A stretch of 64,000 nt of DNA from Tepidamorphus gemmatus (GTDB taxonomy: Bacteria; Pseudomonadota; Alphaproteobacteria; Rhizobiales; Tepidamorphaceae): NCBI RefSeq assembly GCF_004346195.1, contig NZ_SMAK01000011.1, positions 45,617 through 109,616 on the forward strand, written 5' to 3'. Every line of letters starts with the position of its first letter. Position 1 is the stretch's first letter. Shown piece after piece: positions 8,653-16,584 of the stretch. A program made the translations under genes and the position numbers. Below the pieces are notes generated by a model. It saw nothing but the letters and a program-made list of their open reading frames with translations. It did not search any database and had not been told where the DNA came from.

Positions 8653-8667
8653 TTAAGGGTGCGTTAA
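8653..8667 (+). promoter_or_regulatory. CtrA box upstream of fliX
   Basis: TTAAGGGTGCGTTAA is an exact TTAA-N7-TTAA and is followed by C, as in the full CtrA consensus. It lies 50 bp before the fliX start, directly beside the 19-bp palindrome. In Caulobacter fliX is an early, CtrA-dependent flagellar gene, which fits. Confidence 0.65.
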
Positions 8668-8716
8668 CCGGGTTTCGTAACCTTCAACTCGTGCGACAGA
8701 GCTGGAGGCGTCTGGC

Positions 8717-9136
8717 ATGCGAATCGATGGCAATCGGCGGACCGGCGCCCTTGGCAGGAGCCGGGGCGTCGCCTTGCACGACAGCGCGACGGGCAGCTTC
8801 TCGGTGCCGGAGGAGGCACCGGCAGGGCGGGCGACGGCAACGGCCGCCAGCATCACGATCGGCGGGGTCGAGTCGCTGCTGGCGCTGCAGGCGCTCGACC
8901 AGCCGTCCGACCGCGCCGTCCGCCTGGAGCACGGACGTGCCATGCTCGATCTGCTCGACGGACTGAAGCTGGACATCCTGTCCGGGTCCGTGTCGGCATC
9001 GCGCCTCGAAGGGCTCGTCGAGCGCATCGCCCGGCGTCCGTCGCGTCATCCCGACGAACGGGTCGAGGCGCTTCTCGACGAGATCGAGCTGCGGGCCCGC
9101 GTAGAGCTTGCAAAGCTCGGTCGCGTCGCGGCCTAG
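8717..9136 (+). CDS. fliX: FliX, flagellar assembly checkpoint protein
   Basis: FliX partners the sigma-54 activator FlbD and couples basal-body assembly to late gene expression. The 139 residues match the family: MRIDG at the start, a Ser/Ala-rich linker, VESLLALQALDQ in the middle, and DEIELRARVELAKLG near the end. A GGAGG lies upstream of the ATG. It is divergent from flgI, the arrangement known in Caulobacter, with CtrA-like and palindromic sites in between. No flbD gene is seen in this window. Confidence 0.85.
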   Translation: MRIDGNRRTGALGRSRGVALHDSATGSFSVPEEAPAGRATATAASITIGGVESLLALQALDQPSDRAVRLEHGRAMLDLLDGLKLDILSGSVSASRLEGLVERIARRPSRHPDERVEALLDEIELRARVELAKLGRVAA

Positions 9137-9312
9137 TTGACGGCGGCGGCCTTGCTGACCCGGCAGGCCGTGCATCCGGAAGGTCGGGAAATCCAGCCCA
9201 TCCCGACCGGCGCGCGGGTGATTTCCGATTTGTCATGAAGGCTTTGTTGTAAGGTGGAGGGGCTGCCGCTATAAGGGCGCCCATAGTCGACGGTCCTCGA
9301 GGGGAATCGCCG

Positions 9313-9729
9313 ATGAATGGCGTGCTTGATACCGAATATCGGCCTTCCGAGGCCGAGCCTTTCATGAACGACCGGCAGCGCGAGTACTTCCGGAAGAAGC
9401 TGCTGGCATGGAAAGAGGACATCCTGCGCGAAAGCCGGGAGACCCTCACCCAACTTCAGATCGACAGCCAGAATCATCCCGATCTGGCCGATCGCGCATC
9501 ATCCGAGACCGACAGAGCGATCGAGTTGCGAGCCAGGGACCGGCAGCGCAAACTGATCGCCAAGATAGATGCCGCCCTCAAGCGCATCGAAGACGGCACC
9601 TACGGCTACTGCGAGGAGACAGGCGAACCGATCAGCCTGAAGCGGCTCGATGCCAGGCCGATTGCCACGCTGTCGATCGAGGCGCAGGAACGTCACGAGC
9701 GGCGCGAGCGCATCTATCGCGACGACTGA
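9313..9729 (+). CDS. dksA: DksA/TraR-family RNA polymerase-binding regulator, degenerate zinc finger
   Basis: DksA-type proteins bind the secondary channel of RNA polymerase with ppGpp. The 138-residue protein has the coiled-coil region (about residues 20-95) and the zinc-finger module at about 98-125. In that module only one of the four usual cysteines remains: YGYCEETGEPI, then RPIATLSIEAQERHE, so CxxC is CEET and the second pair is SIEA. Zinc binding is therefore doubtful. Single-cysteine or cysteine-less DksA proteins are known to be functional elsewhere. GAGGGG precedes the ATG. A bidirectional terminator separates it from the convergent flgH. Confidence 0.88.
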   Translation: MNGVLDTEYRPSEAEPFMNDRQREYFRKKLLAWKEDILRESRETLTQLQIDSQNHPDLADRASSETDRAIELRARDRQRKLIAKIDAALKRIEDGTYGYCEETGEPISLKRLDARPIATLSIEAQERHERRERIYRDD

Positions 9730-9764
9730 GCCGCAGATCTCCTGGCAGGTTCGGAGAAGCAAAG

Positions 9765-9787
9765 CCCCGGCGGTGAGTCCGCCGGGG
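9765..9787. terminator. Bidirectional terminator between dksA and flgH
   Basis: A 9-bp perfect stem (ccccggcgg / ccgccgggg) surrounds a TGAGT loop. On the plus strand it is followed by ATATTCGTT, and on the minus strand by CTTTGCTTC. It lies about 35 bp after the dksA stop and beyond the flgH stop, so it can serve both. Confidence 0.7.
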
Positions 9788-9818
9788 ATATTCGTTGCTG
9801 CGGGTGATTCCGGAGGAT

Positions 9819-9852
9819 GGGCGCGGCCCCGGGGGAGCATGGGGCCGCGCCC
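9819..9852 (-). terminator. Strong GC hairpin downstream of flgH
   Basis: A 12-bp perfect inverted repeat (gggcgcggcccc / ggggccgcgccc) closes a 10-nt loop, 30 bp past the flgH stop. No T-run follows on either strand, so it may be an mRNA 3'-stabilising or Rho-independent-like structure working with the terminator at 9765-9787. Confidence 0.5.
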
Positions 9853-9881
9853 GATCGCTGCCGTTCCACAAGGGGGGAGCC

Positions 9882-10652
9882 TCAGAACGGCAGCAGGATG
9901 TCCAGCACCTGTTGCCCGTAGCGGGGCTGCTGGACGTCGGTGATCTGGCCGCGACCGCCATAGGCGATGCGCGCCTCGGCGATCTTGCTGGAATCGATCG
10001 TGTTGTTGGCGGTAATGTCCTCGGGCCGGACGATGCCGGCGACGATGAGTTCGCGCATCTCGAAGTTGACGCGAACTTCCTGGCGACCCTCGATGACCAG
10101 GTTGCCGTTCGGCAGCACCTGGGTCACCACGGCGGCGACGCTGGTGCGCAGTTCCTCCTTGCGGTTGATGGAACCCTGGCCGGTGGTGAGACCGTCGCTG
10201 TCGAGATCCACCAGAGCCGATCCGCTCTTGTAGTCGGCGGGGATCAGGTCCAGCACCGCGTTGCCCAGCGCCCCGGCGGCGGCAAATCCTTCGCTGGCGG
10301 CGCGGCTGCGCTGGGTCTTGTTGTCGAAGATCGCCTTGTCGCTGAAGATCACCTGGACGGTGAGGATGTCGCCGACGCGCTGGGCGCGCTGATCCTTGAA
10401 GAATCCCCTCGCACCCGACCGCCACAGCGAATTCGGTTCGAAGATCGGCGGTTCCGGGTCGGGCATCGGCATCGACACCGGCTGGTAGCCTGCGGCTGCG
10501 GTGGGGTTCTGGATGGTGCTGAGATAGGGCGGTTTGCCCACCTGCTGCAGCTTGTCGACGGTCTGGGCACACCCGCCGAGGGAGGCGGCCAGGACTGCGG
10601 TCAGGACCAGGCCGGCACGGTGGCCAGCGCGACGATCGGTGTTGATGCGCAT
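9882..10652 (-). CDS. flgH: FlgH, flagellar L-ring lipoprotein
   Basis: FlgH builds the outer-membrane L-ring. The 256-residue protein has a lipoprotein signal with a lipobox ending LGGC (Cys about residue 28). The family core follows: SLWRSGARGFFKDQRAQRVGD, the KAIFDNKTQRSR region, and the C-terminal NNTIDSSKIAEARIAYGGRG with GQQVLDILLPF. It is the last gene of the flgF-flgG-flgA-flgH unit, 22 bp after flgA, and is followed by two hairpins. Confidence 0.95.
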   Translation of the reverse strand: MRINTDRRAGHRAGLVLTAVLAASLGGCAQTVDKLQQVGKPPYLSTIQNPTAAAGYQPVSMPMPDPEPPIFEPNSLWRSGARGFFKDQRAQRVGDILTVQVIFSDKAIFDNKTQRSRAASEGFAAAGALGNAVLDLIPADYKSGSALVDLDSDGLTTGQGSINRKEELRTSVAAVVTQVLPNGNLVIEGRQEVRVNFEMRELIVAGIVRPEDITANNTIDSSKIAEARIAYGGRGQITDVQQPRYGQQVLDILLPF

Positions 10653-10674
10653 TGTGCTCCCCGGAGCGTTGACG

Positions 10675-11658
10675 TCAGTTGGCCGATACCGACAGCGCCG
10701 CCATCGGCCTGCGCTGCGGCATTACCGCGACCAGCCCCTCGCCGATCACCTCGGCCTCGATGGTGCGCCCGGACTGGAGGTTGAAGACCTTGACCACCTC
10801 ACCGCGCGCGCCATTCGACAGCGCGCGGCCGCGTGTCGTCAGGGTCATGCCCGGAACCGAGTAGGCAATCGTCACCATCCCGTTGCGCTGGACGAGCAGC
10901 GGCTCCATGAGCATGTCGCCGGACAGGACCGATCCGGAAGGCAGGCGGCGCCTCGCCGACATCCCGGCGATCGCGGCCGGATCGGTCAGCACGTCGCCGC
11001 GCACCATGTGTCGCGGCATGCGCTCGGCGGCCAGATCGGAGGGGCCGATGGTCTCGCCGCGCTCGATGGCACGGACCAGGACCGGAACCTCGACGATTTC
11101 GACGGCGCGGCCGGACACGCGGATGCCCGCGGCGATCACCTCGCTGTCGCTCACCTTCAGCAGCGCGGAGAAGCGTCCGGTGCGGGCATCGTGCTGAAGG
11201 TCGGCGACCGACAGCGGTGCGGTGGCCGTCGATTCGATGGCGATCGGCTGGCCCTGACCGTCGATGGAAATGTCGAGATCGGCCGCGTCACGGCCCGAAA
11301 CACCGGCGGTCAGCCGGCGCCTGATGGCGTCGGTCATCTCCTCGGCGGAGATGATGCGGCCGGCCCGCGTCACCGAGACCGACAGGACTCCGGCAGAGTC
11401 CACGTTCGTGAGGCCCTTGGCGGCGGCGGCGGCGAGCACCCGGTCGACCCGTACGGTCCCGGTTGTGCCCGGCTCCGGTGACCGGAAGACCGCCGTGTCG
11501 CCGGCCGCGCCGGCATTCTCGATGAGATCGGCAAGCGTGACCAGGGTACCGTGGACGGTGATCGCGGCGCGCAGGCGCGGCATCTCGTCGCTGCGGGCCG
11601 GCAGTGCGAACACGACCGCGGCGAGCGCTGCACCGACGACGAGTGTGCGGATGATCAT
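10675..11658 (-). CDS. flgA: FlgA, P-ring assembly chaperone
   Basis: FlgA is the periplasmic chaperone for FlgI assembly. A signal peptide covers about residues 1-23. The C-terminal SAF-like domain is typical (VPVLVRAIERGETIGPSDL, RRRLPSGSVL, then the NGARGEVVKVFNLQSGRTIEA region). At 327 residues it is longer than enteric FlgA (about 220) because of an extra N-terminal region, as in many alphaproteobacteria. It lies between flgG (13 bp upstream) and flgH. Confidence 0.9.
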   Translation of the reverse strand: MIIRTLVVGAALAAVVFALPARSDEMPRLRAAITVHGTLVTLADLIENAGAAGDTAVFRSPEPGTTGTVRVDRVLAAAAAKGLTNVDSAGVLSVSVTRAGRIISAEEMTDAIRRRLTAGVSGRDAADLDISIDGQGQPIAIESTATAPLSVADLQHDARTGRFSALLKVSDSEVIAAGIRVSGRAVEIVEVPVLVRAIERGETIGPSDLAAERMPRHMVRGDVLTDPAAIAGMSARRRLPSGSVLSGDMLMEPLLVQRNGMVTIAYSVPGMTLTTRGRALSNGARGEVVKVFNLQSGRTIEAEVIGEGLVAVMPQRRPMAALSVSAN

Positions 11659-11671
11659 CTCCTGGCCTCGC

Positions 11672-12457
<786 letters not shown>

Positions 12458-12494
12458 TGCAAAGACCTTTCGTGTCTGCGACCGAGGCGTCGGA

Positions 12495-13238
12495 TCAATC
12501 GATCCGCCCCAGCGCGGAAATGGCATCACGACGCAGGTTGTCGGCCCGCTCGATCATGCTTGTCATGGAGGCGTAGGCGCGGGTGACCTCGATCATCCGC
12601 GACATCTCGAGGAGTGGCTTGACATTGGACTTCTCGATCATCCCCTGGAGGACGCGCGGCTGATCCAGGATCTCCGGCTGGACGTCATCGGCGCGGAAGA
12701 CGGAGTTGCCTTCGGCCTTGAGAGAGGTCTGATCGGCGAAACGGACAACGCGGATGCGTCCCTTCTCGCCGGCCTCGGTGGACACGGTGCCGTCGCCGGC
12801 GACCGAGATCGTCCGGTCCTCGTCGTTGAAGATGAGCGGACCACCGTCGCCGAGCACGCGGTATCCCTCGCTGGTGACGAGGTGGCCGGTGCTGGTGAGC
12901 TGGAAGCTGCCATTTCGCGTGTAGCGCTCGCCCTGCGGCGTCTGCACGACGAACCAGCCCTCGCCATCGATGGCGAGATCGAGCGGATTGTCGGTGGGGA
13001 TCAACGCCCCCGGTTCGAAATTGTGCAGTGTCCCGCGATCCATCACGTAGGACAGGTCGCGGTCGGCCCGCTTGTTGGCGGTCGCCTCGGCGCCGCGCAT
13101 CAGATGCTCCTCGAACAGCACCTCGGCGGATCGGAAACCGGAGGTATTCATGTTCGCCATGTTGTTGGCGATGACGTCCATCTCCCGCCGCAGTGCGACC
13201 TGCCGCGACAGGGATATGAGAAGGGCATTGTCGATCAT
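12495..13238 (-). CDS. flgF: FlgF, proximal rod protein
   Basis: FlgF is a proximal rod subunit of 247 residues from the chosen start, MIDNALLISLSRQVALRRE. The rod motif ANNMANMNTSGFRS follows, and the C-terminal helix has EMSRMIEVTRAYASMTSMIE. A longer frame from about 13322 is rejected because it would cover the sigma-54 promoter. First gene of flgF-flgG-flgA-flgH. The ribosome binding site is weak (GGTGCGG). Confidence 0.94.
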   Translation of the reverse strand: MIDNALLISLSRQVALRREMDVIANNMANMNTSGFRSAEVLFEEHLMRGAEATANKRADRDLSYVMDRGTLHNFEPGALIPTDNPLDLAIDGEGWFVVQTPQGERYTRNGSFQLTSTGHLVTSEGYRVLGDGGPLIFNDEDRTISVAGDGTVSTEAGEKGRIRVVRFADQTSLKAEGNSVFRADDVQPEILDQPRVLQGMIEKSNVKPLLEMSRMIEVTRAYASMTSMIERADNLRRDAISALGRID

Positions 13239-13305
13239 GTCCGCACCGTTGCTTGCTCCCCCGAGCGAACCCGCCACGGTGCCGCGCCGGGTTCGCTGCA
13301 GTTGA

Positions 13306-13322
13306 TGCAGACCCCGTGCCAA
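13306..13322 (-). promoter_or_regulatory. Sigma-54 promoter of the flgF operon
   Basis: The minus strand reads TTGGCACGGGGTCTGCA: an exact TGGCACG -24 box with GG-N10-GC spacing and CTGCA at -12. The predicted start site is about 57 nt upstream of the flgF ATG. CGGCAG-containing half-palindromes about 55-100 bp upstream (around 13375 and 13407) could be enhancer sites like the palindrome near fliX. Confidence 0.8.
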
Positions 13323-13472
13323 TCTTGAAAGCTAGATATTTCAATGTGATATCTGCATGACGCGCAGCCGATACCCGGCAGCATGCGGCCCAGCGGGCAG
13401 TTCCGGTCGGCAGAATTTTCCCAGCCCCGGCGCTTTGGAAACCTTTCGTTAACCATCGGCTTCCTAGTGTCC

Positions 13473-13482
13473 AGGAGGTGAT
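13473..13482 (+). promoter_or_regulatory. Ten-base anti-16S Shine-Dalgarno before fliL
   Basis: AGGAGGTGAT is fully complementary to the 3' end of 16S rRNA. It precedes an in-frame TTG at 13492 and favours that TTG over the internal ATG at 13540, although the spacing (9 nt from the end of the element) is at the long end. A CtrA-type half site, TTAACC, lies just upstream (13450-13455). Confidence 0.55.
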
Positions 13483-13491
13483 CGGAAGGCC

Positions 13492-14040
13492 TTGGCGAGT
13501 CTGTCGGCGGGCCTGATCCGATCGGCAGGGGCGGCAGGCATGGCAGACACCGCGCAGCCGGATTTCGACAGGATCGGGACGGATACCGACGGCGCCACGG
13601 ACGAGGCGAAACCGCGCAAGATCCGGCGGCTCGCCATCATCGGCGGTGTCGGCGCCCTGCTGCTGTCGGCCGCCAGCTATGGCGGGGCGATGTTCTTCGG
13701 TCTGTTCTCGGACGATGCCCCCGCCGCTTCGGCCCCGCCGGTCTATTTCGATCTGCCCGAAATGACGGTCAATCTCAGCTCGATCGACCAGCGGCCCCAG
13801 TATCTGAGGGCCAAGATCTCGCTGGAGATGAGCGACGAGAAGACCCGCGCGGCGGTCGAGCAGGTGCTGCCGCGTGTCCTCGATGCCTTCCAGGTCTATC
13901 TGCGGGAGTTGCGTTCCACCGATCTCGAGGGGTCGGCTGGCATCTATCGGCTGAAGGAGGAGCTGGTGCGCCGGGTCAATCTCGCCATTCACCCGGCGGA
14001 GATCAACGCCGTCGTCTTCAAAGAGATCATCGTTCAGTAG
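13492..14040 (+). CDS. fliL: FliL, flagellar basal body-associated protein
   Basis: FliL is a single-pass inner-membrane protein around the stator. The membrane helix is at about residues 46-70 (LAIIGGVGALLLSAASYGGAM). The periplasmic domain has the family pattern: FDLPEMTVNLSS, then RPQYLRAKISLEM, then the C-terminal INAVVFKEIIVQ. The TTG start is chosen for its strong Shine-Dalgarno; the ATG at 13540 (MADTAQPDFD) would give a 166-residue protein and is a real alternative. It is 8 bp upstream of fliM. Confidence 0.9.
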   Translation: MASLSAGLIRSAGAAGMADTAQPDFDRIGTDTDGATDEAKPRKIRRLAIIGGVGALLLSAASYGGAMFFGLFSDDAPAASAPPVYFDLPEMTVNLSSIDQRPQYLRAKISLEMSDEKTRAAVEQVLPRVLDAFQVYLRELRSTDLEGSAGIYRLKEELVRRVNLAIHPAEINAVVFKEIIVQ

Positions 14041-14048
14041 GAGCCGAG

Positions 14049-15215
14049 ATGGCGGGCGACGACGACATCGATCAGGACGCCCTCGCCGCCGAATGGGGCG
14101 TCAGTCTCGACGACGAGGAGGGGGCGAGCGGCGACGACGCGATGGCGGACAAGTGGGCCGCCATGATCGACGAGGAGGAGCCGGAAGCGGTCGCCTCGGC
14201 GGGGACCGAGCGAGTTCTCAACCAGGAGGAAATCGACAGTCTGCTGGGCTTCAACGTCGAGGGCATGAACCGCGACGTGAGGAACGGCATCCGGGCGATC
14301 ATCAATTCGACGATCGTCTCGTATGAACGGCTGCCGATGCTGGAGATCGTCTTCGACCGCCTCGTGCGGCTGCTGACGACCAGCCTGCGCAACTTCACCT
14401 CGGACAATGTCGAGGTGGCGCTCGAGGGGTTGTCCTCGGTCCGGTTCGGCGACTATCTCAACTCCATTCCGTTGCCGGCGATCCTCGCCGTGTTCAAGGC
14501 CGAGGAATGGGACAATTACGGCCTGGTGACGGTCGGCTCCAATCTGATCTACTCGATGGTGGACGTGCTGCTCGGCGGCGGCCGCGGCTCGATGCGCCTC
14601 AGGATCGAGGGGCGGCCCTACACGACCATCGAGATGAACCTGATCCGCAGGATGATCGAGGTGGTGCTGGGCGACGCCGATCTGGCGTTTGCGCCGCTGT
14701 CGCCGGTGCACTTCAACGTCGAGCGGCTCGAGACCAATCCGCGCTTTGCGGCGATCGCCAGACCTGCCAACGCGGCGATCCTGGTGAAGCTGCGGATCGA
14801 CATGGAGGATCGCGGCGGCAACATCGAGATCCTGCTGCCCTATGCGACGATCGAACCGATCCGCGAGCTTCTGCTGCAGATGTTCATGGGCGAGAAGTTC
14901 GGTCGCGATCCGATCTGGGAGGGGCATCTGGCCAGCGAGCTGTGGTCGGCCACGGTCGAGCTCGATGCGGTGCTTTTCGAGCAGGAAATGCCACTCCGCA
15001 AGGTGATGGACTTCAAGGTCGGGGACACCCTGGCGCTCGACCGCCGGACGAGCGATCCGATCATCCTCAGATGCGGTGAGACGGTACTGACGGAAGGAAA
15101 GGCGGGGCGGGTCGGCGACAAGGTTGCGGTCCGGATCACCAGCCGGCTGCGCCGGCCGAAGATGACCTATGCAGCGTTCGAGAAGGCCGACAGAATGGCC
15201 GTGGAGGGCACGTGA
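14049..15215 (+). CDS. fliM: FliM, flagellar switch C-ring protein
   Basis: FliM is the switch protein that binds CheY-P. The 388 residues have an acidic N-terminal extension (about 1-50), then the CheY-P-binding type motif VLNQEEIDSLLGF, the CheC-like middle domain (YERLPMLEIVFDRLVR, ILAVFKAEEWDNYGLV), and the C-terminal SpoA domain (FEQEMPLRKVMDFKVGDTL). The acidic extension is common in alphaproteobacteria. It overlaps the next gene by 4 nt. Confidence 0.97.
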   Translation: MAGDDDIDQDALAAEWGVSLDDEEGASGDDAMADKWAAMIDEEEPEAVASAGTERVLNQEEIDSLLGFNVEGMNRDVRNGIRAIINSTIVSYERLPMLEIVFDRLVRLLTTSLRNFTSDNVEVALEGLSSVRFGDYLNSIPLPAILAVFKAEEWDNYGLVTVGSNLIYSMVDVLLGGGRGSMRLRIEGRPYTTIEMNLIRRMIEVVLGDADLAFAPLSPVHFNVERLETNPRFAAIARPANAAILVKLRIDMEDRGGNIEILLPYATIEPIRELLLQMFMGEKFGRDPIWEGHLASELWSATVELDAVLFEQEMPLRKVMDFKVGDTLALDRRTSDPIILRCGETVLTEGKAGRVGDKVAVRITSRLRRPKMTYAAFEKADRMAVEGT

Positions 15216-15766
15216 GCGGTTCATATCTGGGATTGATGATCGAGGGGCTCGTCGCCATCCTGCTCGTCGTGACAATCAGCTACTGCGTCGTGTTGAACCG
15301 GCGGCTGAAGCGACTGCGTACCGACGAGGCCTCGCTCCGGGCGACGATCATCGAGCTGGTCCACGCCACCGAGATCGCCGAGAAGACGATTGCCGGATTC
15401 CGCGAGACGGCGGCGGAGTGCGACCGGAATCTCGCCAGCAAGCTGCGCCAGGCGGACCGCTTCAGCCGATCGATCGAGAAGCAGGTGGAGCTGGGCGGCA
15501 AGGTGCTCAACCGGCTGTCGCGGATCAGCGAGCTCGCCCGGACCCATGGGCTGGTCGAGCGCGCCGAAGCATCCGCGGTACCGGCACGAGCGACCGATCC
15601 TGCCGACCAGCGGCAGGACGCCGTGGCGCAGGCCGCCGGCCGGGCCGCTGCTGCGGTCGGCGAGGCGGTCAGGGGGCAGGCCGGTGAGGTCCGCACGATA
15701 TCGCATCCCGATCAGTTGCGGCAGCGGGTTGGGATGGTGGCCGACCGCGGTGGCAGGGCGGCATGA
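15212..15766 (+). CDS. DUF6468-type membrane protein of flagellar operon
   Basis: A 184-residue protein with a GTG start overlapping the fliM stop. One N-terminal membrane helix (about residues 7-27, LMIEGLVAILLVVTISYCVV) is followed by a basic patch (NRRLKRLRTDE) and a long coiled-coil-like helix to about residue 115, then an Ala/Arg-rich disordered tail. It matches what I recall of DUF6468, a family found beside fliM and motE in alphaproteobacteria. Its function is unknown; membrane anchoring suggests a structural or stator-related role. Confidence 0.65.
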   Translation: MSGSYLGLMIEGLVAILLVVTISYCVVLNRRLKRLRTDEASLRATIIELVHATEIAEKTIAGFRETAAECDRNLASKLRQADRFSRSIEKQVELGGKVLNRLSRISELARTHGLVERAEASAVPARATDPADQRQDAVAQAAGRAAAAVGEAVRGQAGEVRTISHPDQLRQRVGMVADRGGRAA

Positions 15767-16479
15767 AGGACATCCGTCTCCTGCCGATCGTCACGGTTGC
15801 GGTCGCGGCGTTGCTGATGCTGAAGGGAGTCGGGTTGCTGCTTGGCAGTGCGGGCGTGATGTCCGGGATCGCGCCGGCCGCGGCGCAGCAGGACGCCCCG
15901 CAGACGCCGCCGGGCGACACTGCGGCGGCATCGTCGGCCGAAGCCGGGCAGACCGAAGCCGGTTCAACTCCGGTCGAGCTCGAGAAGTCGATGCTGGAGA
16001 AGATGTTCGGCGGCGACAGCCGGTCACGCGAGGCCGTCTACGAGAGCCTCGGCGAGCGCCGCGAAGAACTCGAGGCCTGGGCGCGTGAGCTGGACCTGCG
16101 CGAAGGGCTGCTGAAGGCGGCCGAGCAGCGGGTCGAGCAACGGATTGCCGAGCTGAAGGCGCTGGAAGCGCGGGTGACGCGCGCCGACGAGGAGCGCCGG
16201 GCCGAGGACGAGAGGCGGATCAAGGCACTTGTCGCGATGTATGCCGAGATGAAGCCCAAGGATGCCGCGCGCATCTTCAACGGCCTCGAGCTGCCGATCC
16301 TCGTGCAGGTGGCAAGCCTGATGAATCCGCGGCAGCTGTCCGGAGTTGTCGCCGCGATGGACCCGGTGGCCGCCCAGCGGCTGACGATCGAATTGTCGCG
16401 CCAGTCGCCGGATCCGATCGCGGCTCCTCAGGAGGGCGGCGAGCTTCCACAGATCGTCGGCTCGCGGCCGGCCGAATAG
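15763..16479 (+). CDS. motE: MotE-like flagellar motor accessory protein
   Basis: A 238-residue secreted or anchored protein with an N-terminal hydrophobic segment (about residues 10-32). A Gln/Ala/Glu linker is followed by a charged coiled coil at about 95-150. The C-terminal MgtE-N/FliG-like module is LVAMYAEMKPKDAARIFNGL, then LPILVQVASLMNPRQLSGVV. MotE acts in the periplasm as a chaperone or stabiliser of MotC in rhizobia. The ATG overlaps the DUF6468 gene by 4 nt, so fliL-fliM-DUF6468-motE is one coupled operon. Confidence 0.75.
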   Translation: MKDIRLLPIVTVAVAALLMLKGVGLLLGSAGVMSGIAPAAAQQDAPQTPPGDTAAASSAEAGQTEAGSTPVELEKSMLEKMFGGDSRSREAVYESLGERREELEAWARELDLREGLLKAAEQRVEQRIAELKALEARVTRADEERRAEDERRIKALVAMYAEMKPKDAARIFNGLELPILVQVASLMNPRQLSGVVAAMDPVAAQRLTIELSRQSPDPIAAPQEGGELPQIVGSRPAE

Positions 16480-16488
16480 CGCCGTCGC

Positions 16489-16503
16489 TTAAGCCGGCAT
16501 TTA
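16489..16503 (+). promoter_or_regulatory. Near-consensus CtrA-like box before the AMIN/TPR gene
   Basis: TTAAGCCGGCATTTA fits TTAA-N7-TTAA with one mismatch. It lies about 82 bp before the ATG of the following gene, in the only sizeable gap of the operon. This would let the large periplasmic protein have its own cell-cycle promoter. The evidence is motif only. Confidence 0.3.
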
Positions 16504-16584
16504 CCCCGACCTTCCTATTGTCTCCCGGGAGCAGGATGCGGCCCGTGTCGAACCGCCGTTCGGCGGCGGCGTTGCGGAGACGAC

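Noticed and set aside
8639..8663. Possible sigma-54 promoter for fliX (GGCGTTAAGGGTGC)
   Set aside because: GG-N10-GC spacing exists but both boxes deviate strongly and coincide with the CtrA box, which is the better explanation.
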